DNA of 41,118 nucleotides from Rhizobiaceae bacterium (lineage in GTDB: Bacteria > Pseudomonadota > Alphaproteobacteria > Rhizobiales > Rhizobiaceae). The notes under the pieces were generated by a model. The model was given only the letters and a program-made list of their open reading frames with translations. It was not told the origin of the DNA and did not search any database. Made by a program: the position numbers and the translations under genes. Below, piece after piece: positions 9,710 to 17,627 of the stretch (the first letter of the stretch is position 1; each line of letters starts with the position of its first letter). The DNA is taken from positions 1 through 41,118 of the forward strand of contig JASJDO010000011.1 in NCBI GenBank assembly GCA_030065115.1, written 5' to 3'.

Positions 9710-10642
9710 ATGACAGATACACTTCCAACCGGTTTCAGATCAGATTTCATCAATTGCTGTGATGTCCGCTTGCATCTTGTTCACAATGGCATGCCCTATG
9801 AAGGGGCCCCGCTCAAAGATAGCAGAAAACCTATCTTGATGCTGCATGGCTTTCCGGAGTTCTGGCTCGCCTGGGAATCTGTTATGCAAGCTCTGGGAGA
9901 TGAGTATCTAATCCTCGTTCCTGATCAGCGTGGGTACAACAAGAGCGATGCGCCGACAGGGGCTGACAATTACAAAGCGCGACTGTTGGTTAAGGACATG
10001 CTCAATCTGACATCAGCAGTTTTGGGCGACAGGACGTTTTCTCTTGCCGGTCACGATTGGGGCGCTTCCATCGCTTATGCTCTTGCTATCAATTTTCCGG
10101 AAAAGGTTGATCATTTACTGATCGCAAACGGGGTGCATCCAGCTTGTTTTCAAAAGGCAATGATTGACAATCCAGCACAGGCAAAGGCGAGCGCGTACTT
10201 TCATATTCTGCGGCAGGCAGACGCCGCACCTCACATGTGTGCCAACGACTTCGTGAAAACCTTTTCCATGTTTGAAAAGTTTTCTCTTTCACCCTGGCTG
10301 GACGAGCCAATGAAACAACGTTATCGGCAGGCATGGAGCGATGAAGACCGCATGGCCGCCATGTTGCACTGGTACAATTCATCGCCGATCGTAGTCCCAA
10401 AAGAAGGCGCTGACATACCGGATGCGCCGCTTTACGATGTCGGGCCCGACCAGTTCCGAGTAACCATGCCGCACACGCTTGTTTGGGGTTTAGGCGATCA
10501 GGCTCTGCTACCTGCAACGCAGCAGAACCTTGACGTTTTTTGCGATGATTTGCGCCGTGTTGAGGTTGAGAATGCCGACCATTGGATACTCCATACCCAC
10601 GGAGAACTTGTCGCCGATGCAATCCGGGAACTGATAGGTTAA
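9710..10642 (+). CDS. Alpha/beta hydrolase, epoxide hydrolase / haloalkanoate dehalogenase-like
   Basis: A 310-residue alpha/beta-hydrolase. HGFPEFW carries the oxyanion-hole HG, DQRGYNKSD is the usual strand-4 motif, and the nucleophile is Asp116 in GHDWGAS. The histidine base is His291 in ADHW. An Asp nucleophile and HGFPE are typical of soluble epoxide hydrolases and fluoroacetate dehalogenases; GHDWG favours an epoxide hydrolase. The substrate cannot be read from sequence. A GTG at 9704 in the same frame is an alternative start, and neither start has a strong Shine-Dalgarno sequence. It sits 23 bp after the Tat-exported protein gene. Its stop shares a 4-bp TTAA with the convergent ribH2 stop. 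Confidence 0.82.
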   Translation: MTDTLPTGFRSDFINCCDVRLHLVHNGMPYEGAPLKDSRKPILMLHGFPEFWLAWESVMQALGDEYLILVPDQRGYNKSDAPTGADNYKARLLVKDMLNLTSAVLGDRTFSLAGHDWGASIAYALAINFPEKVDHLLIANGVHPACFQKAMIDNPAQAKASAYFHILRQADAAPHMCANDFVKTFSMFEKFSLSPWLDEPMKQRYRQAWSDEDRMAAMLHWYNSSPIVVPKEGADIPDAPLYDVGPDQFRVTMPHTLVWGLGDQALLPATQQNLDVFCDDLRRVEVENADHWILHTHGELVADAIRELIG

Positions 10643-11070
10643 GCCACCAGTTCCAGAGATTTCGTGACCCCAAGTGCAGCACGTGCAGCCTCGCGCCCTT
10701 TCTCGATAAAGTGCGCGCGGTAAATCTCGTTGTGATGATCGGTTTCCTGATAATTGTGCGGTGTAAGAGAGACCGAGAGGATTGGGATTTCAGTTTCCAG
10801 ACCGACCTGCATCAAACCGTCTACCACCGCACCCGCAACAAATTCATGCCGGTAAATACCACCATCAACAACAAACGCGGCAGCTGCTACTGCGGTATAG
10901 TTTCCTGTTTTTGCGAGCTTTTTTGCCGCCAGTGGCAACTCAAACGCACCGGGAACATCAAACACATCAACCTGCTCTTCGGGAATAATTTCAGTAAATC
11001 CAACCAATGCCTGATCAACAATGTCAGAATGCCAGTTAGCTTTTACAAATGCATATCGGGTGTGTGCCAT
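10639..11070 (-). CDS. ribH: 6,7-dimethyl-8-ribityllumazine synthase, type II (RibH2)
   Basis: A 143-residue lumazine synthase, the penultimate riboflavin enzyme. It condenses 5-amino-6-ribitylaminouracil with 3,4-dihydroxy-2-butanone 4-phosphate. FVKANWHSDIVD, FDVPGAFELPL, AFVVDGGIYRHEFVA and SVSLTPHNY track the Brucella RibH2 pattern closely, including IYRH in place of the type I motif. Type II enzymes are decameric and catalytically slower. The start at 11070 is fixed by AAAGGAG six bases upstream. No other rib gene is adjacent, so this is a stand-alone copy under an FMN riboswitch. A second, type I ribH probably lies elsewhere in the genome. Confidence 0.93.
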   Translation of the reverse strand: MAHTRYAFVKANWHSDIVDQALVGFTEIIPEEQVDVFDVPGAFELPLAAKKLAKTGNYTAVAAAAFVVDGGIYRHEFVAGAVVDGLMQVGLETEIPILSVSLTPHNYQETDHHNEIYRAHFIEKGREAARAALGVTKSLELVA

Positions 11071-11071
11071 C

Positions 11072-11115
11072 GTAATCTCCTTTTCTGTAACAGACACGTC
11101 ACCCAAGGCGATTAC
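11072..11115 (-). promoter_or_regulatory. Shine-Dalgarno-sequestering hairpin of the ribH riboswitch
   Basis: On the minus strand GTAATCGCCTT (11115-11105) can pair with AAGGAGATTAC (11082-11072) at 10 of 11 positions, hiding the ribH Shine-Dalgarno sequence in a hairpin with a 22-base loop. A second segment, AGGCGAT inside the FMN aptamer (11221-11215), is complementary to ATCGCCT (11112-11106) of the sequestering strand and could serve as anti-sequestor. The arrangement fits translational control; the structure is predicted by eye. Confidence 0.6.
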
Positions 11116-11147
11116 ACGCGTACAGACTATGTAGCCTGCTATCGCGT

Positions 11148-11285
11148 CTCTCTTTCATCCGGACTATAACCGTCGGCTCAGGAATTTGACCTGATCTGCT
11201 TGACCCTTCAAACCATCGCCTGAAGGCGCTCGCGGGCTTGTACTAGGTACCTACCGCCGGTGGGGAATTTCACCCCGCCCTGAGA
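11148..11285 (-). promoter_or_regulatory. FMN riboswitch (RFN element)
   Basis: The minus strand shows the conserved RFN blocks in order: TCTCAGGGCGGGGTGAAATT, then CCCCACCGGCGGT, an AGCCCGCGAGCG block, a GATCAGGTCAAATTCCTG stem-loop, and GAGCCGACGGTTATAGTCC followed by GGATGAAAGAGA. This is the canonical FMN aptamer, which represses riboflavin genes when FMN binds. It lies about 80 bases before the ribH start and controls that single gene. No U-run terminator follows, so control is likely at translation. Its outer edges are approximate. Confidence 0.95.
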
Positions 11286-11328
11286 ACGGATGAAATATGG
11301 AATCAATTTGCAGAAAAGGAAAGCACAA

Positions 11329-13335
11329 TCATGCGTTTTCCAGCTTTGGCAGACCCGTTGCTGAAACCGTAATATCCGCTTGGACAAAGTGACGGCTCCC
11401 CTCAATTTCCGCAGCATGGATATCCGTGTTCGTTTCGTAAACCGGATTTTCTGCGCCTGCGTCTGAAACAAGTTTGGAAACAAGTTCAAGTAGATGAGAT
11501 TCAGCAGCCATGAGTGCTTTCTCTTCATCAATGTGAACCTCAGGACCGCTTTCCAGCAAAATCTGGAAAGAACTTCCGCCATCACTGCTTGTCACGGTCA
11601 GCGAACGCTGAATGCGAACCTCGCCCGCAACCGCGCCAAGAGCATTCGCAACATCTGCATGTTCCGGAACGTGACATTTGCTTGAAAGCCTCCCTCCGAT
11701 TGCCGGATAATAATTGTGTGCGGAAGCGCCCAAACCTACCAGAGGCCTGTCCAAAGTGAGATTGAATTTCACGAATCCGGGTTTACCCTCAAGTGCCCTG
11801 TCGATCAGGGCAGCAGCGCCGGGTCCGATGGTTACATCATTTTCTTTCATGCACGTTTCAATGATCACATCCGCACTCTGACGTGTCAGTTGATCCTTGA
11901 TCAACCCGCAGAGATGCTCTGATGAGCTAGCTACAAAGTTTCCAAACCGGTCCTTCTGCTTTTGGAAGATCTGCACAGCCTTTGCTGCTGCTTCAGCATT
12001 CCAGTTATCTTGCAAGCCCAGCACATGCATCGCATCCGATGGTGTGACGCCAGCAACTTGAACCAGACCGCGTGATACCAAGCGATTGAGTGTACCTGCC
12101 TCAGAAGACCCTTTAAGCAGCGTATCAAGTGCTTGTGGTTCAGCGGTCATTCGGACAAACAATTTCTGTTCCGTTGCTTTCAGGTTCGGTAGGCTCGAGT
12201 TATCGGCAACAGACTTCCACGCAAAGCTCGCCGACAACGGGCTTACTGTTTCCATTCCGAGTTGGCGATCCAGCTCCTTAACAACGAGATCAGGAAACTC
12301 TTGTGCCAACAAACTGATTGGAACCTGCCGCCGTGGGCCCAGTTTCAAGCCCAAACCCTGCTGATCATCCAGTTGAACCGTCGAATCTCCGCCCAGGCCA
12401 AATGTATGCATTGCCACGGCTTCCACCATGGTCGTGAACCCGCCCACACTCGCACCATTGGGTTCAACCCTAGGCCAGCCCTTGTCGAGAATTGCTACGT
12501 CTGTCGTCGTACCGCCAATGTCAGAAACAATTGCATCTGTGGCTCCCAAGAGTGACTTGGCACCGATCAAACTCGCAGCAGGCCCTGATAGAATGGTTTC
12601 AATTGGACGGTTAAGGGCAAACTCTGCGCTCACCAAAGCACCATCACCTCTGACCACCATCAAAGGAGCATGAATACTGCAAGCCAGTAAATGCTGCTGG
12701 GTGGCATGAATAAGATCCTGAATTACCGGAATAAGCCGGGCATTCAACACCGTTGTCAGTGCCCTTTTTGGCCCACCAAGCTTGGAGGAAAGTTCGTGAC
12801 TACATGTGGATGCAAGACCAGTCTTTTCGGTTAGATAATCCTTCACTTTAAGCTCATGCGAAGCATTGCGAACTGCGAAATAGCCTGCAATCGCAAAACC
12901 GGAGACCTTCTCAGCGTGATCCGCAAGGAATGCTTCGAGTGGAGATATATCCAAAGGCCGCTCATTGCCCTGAACGTCATGTCCACCGGGGAGAAACACC
13001 ACCGGATCACCACCGAGTGCTTCTCGAAGCCCGGACTTTTCCATGTCGGTTTCTTCAAAGCCAATCATGACTAGGCCAATCGACCCGCCCTTGCCTTCGA
13101 CAAGAGCGTTCGTTGCCAAGGTGGTCGAGATCGAAACAAGCGCAATCTCACTAGCAGCGCTGGTGAACTGATCCAGCACTGCATCAACCGCACCTGAAAT
13201 TCCGATTGCAAGGTCATGCTTTGTCGTGAGCGACTTGGCCTTTGCCAGAACCCCTTTCGCACGGCTGAAAAGAACCGCATCGGTATATGTGCCGCCTGTA
13301 TCAATACCCAGCAGGATCTTGTTTTGTCTCGACAT
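11329..13335 (-). CDS. Hydantoinase/oxoprolinase family protein (HyuA-like)
   Basis: A 668-residue member of the hydantoinase A / 5-oxoprolinase / acetone carboxylase beta family of ATP-dependent enzymes. The N-terminal phosphate-binding motif GIDTGGTYTDAV is at residues 8-19. ISTTLATNALVEGKG and the second ASKHA-type motif DIGGTTTDVA are clear, as is MVVRGDGALVS. HyuA subunits usually pair with a HyuB subunit encoded next door. None is present here: PEP carboxylase is 80 bp upstream and ribH downstream, so it is a solitary copy whose substrate is unknown. The ATG at 13335 has AAGGGA upstream and places the motif at the usual distance; a longer frame to 13386 lacks these marks. Confidence 0.85.
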   Translation of the reverse strand: MSRQNKILLGIDTGGTYTDAVLFSRAKGVLAKAKSLTTKHDLAIGISGAVDAVLDQFTSAASEIALVSISTTLATNALVEGKGGSIGLVMIGFEETDMEKSGLREALGGDPVVFLPGGHDVQGNERPLDISPLEAFLADHAEKVSGFAIAGYFAVRNASHELKVKDYLTEKTGLASTCSHELSSKLGGPKRALTTVLNARLIPVIQDLIHATQQHLLACSIHAPLMVVRGDGALVSAEFALNRPIETILSGPAASLIGAKSLLGATDAIVSDIGGTTTDVAILDKGWPRVEPNGASVGGFTTMVEAVAMHTFGLGGDSTVQLDDQQGLGLKLGPRRQVPISLLAQEFPDLVVKELDRQLGMETVSPLSASFAWKSVADNSSLPNLKATEQKLFVRMTAEPQALDTLLKGSSEAGTLNRLVSRGLVQVAGVTPSDAMHVLGLQDNWNAEAAAKAVQIFQKQKDRFGNFVASSSEHLCGLIKDQLTRQSADVIIETCMKENDVTIGPGAAALIDRALEGKPGFVKFNLTLDRPLVGLGASAHNYYPAIGGRLSSKCHVPEHADVANALGAVAGEVRIQRSLTVTSSDGGSSFQILLESGPEVHIDEEKALMAAESHLLELVSKLVSDAGAENPVYETNTDIHAAEIEGSRHFVQADITVSATGLPKLENA

Positions 13336-13416
13336 AAAATTCCCTTTGAACTGCGTTCTCATGTCGAAAGATAACGCGACATGCAAGTCCTGAAACCGAC
13401 GCCTTATCTGAAAGCG

Positions 13417-16191
13417 TCAGCCGCTGTTTCGCAAACCTGCTGCAATACCATTGATGGAAAGCTGAATACCTCTGAGGATTTTCCCATCTTCGTCATCACC
13501 CTCTTCGCGGTATTTCCGCAGCAGTTCAACCTGAAGGTGATTGATTGGATCGAGATAGGGGAAGCGGTTTTTGATCGACCGATCAAGAAGCGGGTTTGAT
13601 TCAAGCAGGTTTTTCTGACCTGTGATCTTAAACAACATTTCGACGGTCAGATGCCACTCTGCTTCAATCCGTTCAAAGATTCCATCCGCAAGTTCTTTAT
13701 CCGGAACCAGATCAGCATATCTTCGGCCAATTGCGATATTGGTTTTTGAAAGAACCATGTCGAGGTTGGACATCTGCGCCTGAAAAAATTGCCACTCTGC
13801 AAACATGCGATGTAGGAGCTTCTCTCCAGTTTCGCCATTGGCATCAAGGTAGGCTTTCACAGCAGACCCGAAGCCGAACCAGCCTGGAACCATCAACCTG
13901 CATTGTGACCAACTGAAAACCCATGGAATCGCACGCAGGTTTTCAACCGCCCGCGTGGTTTTTCGCGACGCTGGGCGCGATCCAATATTCAGGCTCGCAA
14001 TCTCATTGATAACTGTTGAATTCCAGAAGTAGTCAACAAAGTTGGGTGTCTCATAAATGAGGCCGCGATAAGTTTCAAACGCCGATTGCGAAATCTGGTC
14101 CATCACACCCAGGAACGCGTCATCCGGTTCCGGCCGTGCTTTTTGTAACAAGGATGCTTCCAGCGTGGCCGCAGCCAGAATTTCCAGATTGCGTCGACCA
14201 AGTTCAGGATTTGTGTATTTGGAAGAGATAATTTCACCTTGCTCGGTCAACCGCAAATGTCCGTTTACTGCACCATTGGGTTGGGCAAGGATCGCGTCAT
14301 AGCTTGGCCCTCCGCCACGGCCTACCGTTCCACCCCGGCCATGGAATAGGCGCAGTCGAACACCGTGCTTCTTGAATAATTCGATCAGCTTGATCTCAGC
14401 CTTGTAAAGTTCCCAGCCAGAGGTGATGTATCCACCATCCTTGTTGGAATCAGAGTAACCCAGCATGATTTCCTGAGTACCGCCCATAACATCGACGAGG
14501 CGTCGGTATTCAGGAATAGACAGCAGCCGATCCATGATTTCAGGACAGGCACGAAGGTCCCCAATCGTCTCAAAGAGCGGTATCAGATGCATGGTGGTTT
14601 CACCTTCCGGAGAAACCAGTCCAGTTTGTTTCATGATGACCGCGAGCTCGAGCAGGTCTGAAGCACTTTGTGTGTTAGAGATAATCGAATTTCGGATTGC
14701 GGCCTCACCAAAGCGCGCCTTGATTTTCCGAGCCATCCGAAAAATGCCAAGCTCTTTTTCACCTTCTTCGGAATAGGTAACGTCCTGTCGTAACAACGGT
14801 CGTCCCACAGAAAGCTCTTTCGACAACAAGCTGATACGAGCTTCCTCATCCAAATCAGAGTAATTTGTACCCTGCTCCGCAGCTTCATAGAGCTCATGAA
14901 CTAAGCGCTCATGCACATCGGAGTTTTGTCGCATATCGAGACTGGCGAGATAGAAACCAAAGCAATCTACTGCACGACGCAAATGCCTCAACCTACCTCT
15001 TGTCAAAAACTCTGATCCATTTTCCAGCAATGAATCGCGGATGACATCCAGATCTGCGATCAACTCACCCGAGTTTTCGTATGGCTTGGCTTTTGAAACA
15101 GGTCGGCGGGCTGACTTTGTTTTATCAATTTTTTTCAGTGTCGCCGCTAGCCGCGCATACATACCGGAAATAGCCCGGCGGTACGGTTCCGTATCCCGAT
15201 GCGGCGAAGTATCGCCCGATATTCCAGCGAGATTTTCCAATTCCTTTGAAACGACAATGATACGCGTTGAGAGAGAAAGTTCACCACCAAGCTTGTGGAG
15301 TTGTTCCAGGTAAAACTCCAGTGCTTTTGCACTTTGCCTCTGGATTGCTGCTTCCATCACATCCGCATTTACAAACGGATTGCCATCACGGTCACCACCA
15401 ATCCATGCACCTATTTTGAAGAAGGATTTTATGGTTGGTTCCTCACCATCATCAATACCTGCCAAGAGGCTTTCCATCTGATTGTAAAGCTTCGGCAACT
15501 CCTTGAAAAAGGTATGATCGTAATAGGCCATGCCATTGGAAACTTCGTCCAAAACATTCAACTTAGTTTGGCGCAGGAGATTCGTTTGCCAAAGAATTAG
15601 AACCGCACGCTTCAGCTTGTCATCAATGTCTTGAAGTTCTTCATCAGTCCATTCCCCACGATCCCGCTTTGACAGCAACTCAGCCATTGCGATTTCACGC
15701 GCCATGGTGGATTGCCGACGCACTTCCGTCGGATGTGCAGTCAGAACAGCACGCAGGTTTGAATCGTTAAAGAACTCAACAAGGCTTTCCTTGGATGCGC
15801 CTTCTTTCACTACACGCTCAATTGCCAACTCAATACTACCATTGCGCAGTGGCGAATTGTTCAACTCGTGATGGCGTGAACGCCGAATATGATGCTGGTC
15901 CTCTGCCATGTTGGCAAGATGAGAAAAATATCCGAATGCCCTAACCACGTCGACTGCATGTTGCGGCGACAGATTCTCTAAGAGATCTTCAAGCTCTTTC
16001 TTAGCCTGTTGATCATCATCGCGAAGGAAAGAAATCGATTTTTTTCGTATCGTCTCTACAAGCTCAAAAACATCATTGCCTTGCTGTTCCCTGACCGTGT
16101 CGCCTAGCAGTCTTCCGAGGAACCTAATGTCTTCTTTAAGTGGAAAATCTTTATCCGGGTTCGTATCTAACCCGTGCGCATTCGTATTCAT
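13417..16191 (-). CDS. ppc: Phosphoenolpyruvate carboxylase
   Basis: A 924-residue enzyme that fixes bicarbonate onto PEP to give oxaloacetate, refilling the citric acid cycle. The catalytic histidine motif LTAHPTEVRRQS (His153) is present, as are LGYSDSNKDGG, the flexible loop FHGRGGTVGRGGG and the PGWFGFGSA region. The C-terminus ends in the expected INGIAAGLRNSG with the terminal asparagine-glycine stretch. Length is normal for a bacterial homotetramer. The start at 16191 gives an N-terminus of ordinary length, with AAGG about 12 bases upstream. It appears monocistronic; HyuA follows 82 bp downstream on the same strand. No regulatory site is obvious. Confidence 0.96.
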   Translation of the reverse strand: MNTNAHGLDTNPDKDFPLKEDIRFLGRLLGDTVREQQGNDVFELVETIRKKSISFLRDDDQQAKKELEDLLENLSPQHAVDVVRAFGYFSHLANMAEDQHHIRRSRHHELNNSPLRNGSIELAIERVVKEGASKESLVEFFNDSNLRAVLTAHPTEVRRQSTMAREIAMAELLSKRDRGEWTDEELQDIDDKLKRAVLILWQTNLLRQTKLNVLDEVSNGMAYYDHTFFKELPKLYNQMESLLAGIDDGEEPTIKSFFKIGAWIGGDRDGNPFVNADVMEAAIQRQSAKALEFYLEQLHKLGGELSLSTRIIVVSKELENLAGISGDTSPHRDTEPYRRAISGMYARLAATLKKIDKTKSARRPVSKAKPYENSGELIADLDVIRDSLLENGSEFLTRGRLRHLRRAVDCFGFYLASLDMRQNSDVHERLVHELYEAAEQGTNYSDLDEEARISLLSKELSVGRPLLRQDVTYSEEGEKELGIFRMARKIKARFGEAAIRNSIISNTQSASDLLELAVIMKQTGLVSPEGETTMHLIPLFETIGDLRACPEIMDRLLSIPEYRRLVDVMGGTQEIMLGYSDSNKDGGYITSGWELYKAEIKLIELFKKHGVRLRLFHGRGGTVGRGGGPSYDAILAQPNGAVNGHLRLTEQGEIISSKYTNPELGRRNLEILAAATLEASLLQKARPEPDDAFLGVMDQISQSAFETYRGLIYETPNFVDYFWNSTVINEIASLNIGSRPASRKTTRAVENLRAIPWVFSWSQCRLMVPGWFGFGSAVKAYLDANGETGEKLLHRMFAEWQFFQAQMSNLDMVLSKTNIAIGRRYADLVPDKELADGIFERIEAEWHLTVEMLFKITGQKNLLESNPLLDRSIKNRFPYLDPINHLQVELLRKYREEGDDEDGKILRGIQLSINGIAAGLRNSG

Positions 16192-16272
16192 TTTGTCGTG
16201 CCTTTTTAGGGGAGGATTGGCACGACAACTAATGGCATAAAAGCGACTGTTAAGTCACTATCTCATGGGCAT

Positions 16273-17091
16273 TTATTCGCCCACAAATGCTTTTTCCAGA
16301 ACAAAGGTTGCAGGCTTGGAGTTCGCACCCTCCTCAAAACCTTTTGCTTCGAGTATTTCACGAACATCCGTATTAAAGGCCATGGAACCACAAAGCATTA
16401 CGCGGTCAGTTTCAGGATCAAGTGCATCAATACCAAGGTCGTCGAACACCTTCCCAGAATTAATGTTGTCAGTAATCCGGCCCATGTTTTCAGATTGCTC
16501 GCGGGTGGTTGTCGGGTAATATTTCAACTTGCCCTCTACAAACTCACCTATAAGCGGATCTTCCGCCAATGAACCTATCAATTGCTTGCTGTAGTCGAGT
16601 TCTGCAACATCACGGCAAGTGTGGGTAACGACCACCTCATCAAATTTCTCATAGGTTTCAGGATCACGTACCAAGGAGGCGAATGGTGCAAAACCAGTTC
16701 CTGTTGACAGCATGAAAAGCCGTTTGCCCGGAATGAGCGCGTCCAACACCAACGTACCGACCGGTTTTGGTCGGAGTATAATATCATCGCCGACCTTGAT
16801 GTTTTGCAGTTTGGAAGTCAGCGGACCATCCGGAACCTTGATTGAATAGAATTCCAACTCGTCATCCCAAGACGGGGAGGCAATCGAGTAAGCCCGCAAC
16901 AGAGGTTTTCCGTTTTCCTGAAGCAACCCGATCATGACAAATTCACCAGAGCGAAACCTTAACGATTGGGGTCTTGTGACACGAAAAGAAAAGAGGCGAT
17001 CAGTATAATGCTGCACAGCCATTACTTCCTGCGCATCCGGGTGACGTTCAATTGCTTCCATTGCTTGTTTTGCTTCACTCATATCATTCAT
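16273..17091 (-). CDS. fpr: Ferredoxin/flavodoxin-NADP+ reductase
   Basis: A 272-residue FAD enzyme that moves electrons between NADPH and ferredoxin or flavodoxin. RAYSIASP is the FAD-binding motif, STGTGFAPFASLVRDP the NADP pyrophosphate-binding region, and MLCGSMAFN the C-terminal nucleotide motif. The chain ends in VLEKAFVGE; this short tail after the usual aromatic position is typical of the bacterial subclass found in Proteobacteria. GGTGAAG precedes the ATG at 17091. It is the last gene downstream of cysG-DUF2849-cysI-DUF934, separated by 66 bp, so it could supply the ferredoxin reductant that a siroheme reductase needs. A separate promoter in the 66-bp gap is possible. Confidence 0.92.
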   Translation of the reverse strand: MNDMSEAKQAMEAIERHPDAQEVMAVQHYTDRLFSFRVTRPQSLRFRSGEFVMIGLLQENGKPLLRAYSIASPSWDDELEFYSIKVPDGPLTSKLQNIKVGDDIILRPKPVGTLVLDALIPGKRLFMLSTGTGFAPFASLVRDPETYEKFDEVVVTHTCRDVAELDYSKQLIGSLAEDPLIGEFVEGKLKYYPTTTREQSENMGRITDNINSGKVFDDLGIDALDPETDRVMLCGSMAFNTDVREILEAKGFEEGANSKPATFVLEKAFVGE

Positions 17092-17157
17092 GTTTCTTCA
17101 CCTTTATCACGGTGTAAATTCTGGTTCAAAAGTTTCGTGTAAAGAGCGTATTACACT

Positions 17158-17619
17158 TTAGAAGTTACGGCCTTCGCGCTCTACCAGCCACTTGTTTTGA
17201 TAAGACAAGTCGTCTTGCGGCAAGCGCGCAAGCCATTGATCTTCAGGTTGACGAGCCGCCAGATCGTTATCAATCTCTACTTCATCAAAACCACAGCTGC
17301 GTGCGAAACCGTACTGATCGGCGATTACGTGTCCCACAGCTCGCAAAGTTCCCTCATACCCGTGTTGACGTAGCTGTTTTGCCAAGCTGAATCCGCGGCC
17401 ATCAGCAAAAGACGGAAACGGGATCCGTATCATCGCCGCATTTTCAAACAGCCCTTTCAGGCTATCAATATGGACATCGTTTGGAATATCAACGCATGTG
17501 TTTTCAGAAACTTTTTCGGCAACATCCTGTCCGAATTTTTCAAGATCAATGAACAAACCACCTTCGGCTTCCCAGCGATCTTCGGCAAAACCATTGTCAC
17601 GTACAAGTATAGACATCAT
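17158..17619 (-). CDS. DUF934 family protein of the sulfite reductase operon
   Basis: A 153-residue protein of the DUF934 family, usually encoded beside siroheme-type sulfite or nitrite reductases in Alpha-, Beta- and Gammaproteobacteria. Family marks include IPFPSFADGRGFSLAKQLRQ and LRAVGHVIADQY, followed by CGFDEVEID. No catalytic residues are known. The usual proposal is an accessory role in sulfur assimilation. The start at 17619 has AAGGA upstream and an alternative ATG is at 17616. It begins 8 bp after the reductase stop, so the two are almost certainly co-translated. No signal peptide or membrane segment is visible. Confidence 0.85.
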   Translation of the reverse strand: MMSILVRDNGFAEDRWEAEGGLFIDLEKFGQDVAEKVSENTCVDIPNDVHIDSLKGLFENAAMIRIPFPSFADGRGFSLAKQLRQHGYEGTLRAVGHVIADQYGFARSCGFDEVEIDNDLAARQPEDQWLARLPQDDLSYQNKWLVEREGRNF

Positions 17620-17627
17620 AAAATTCC

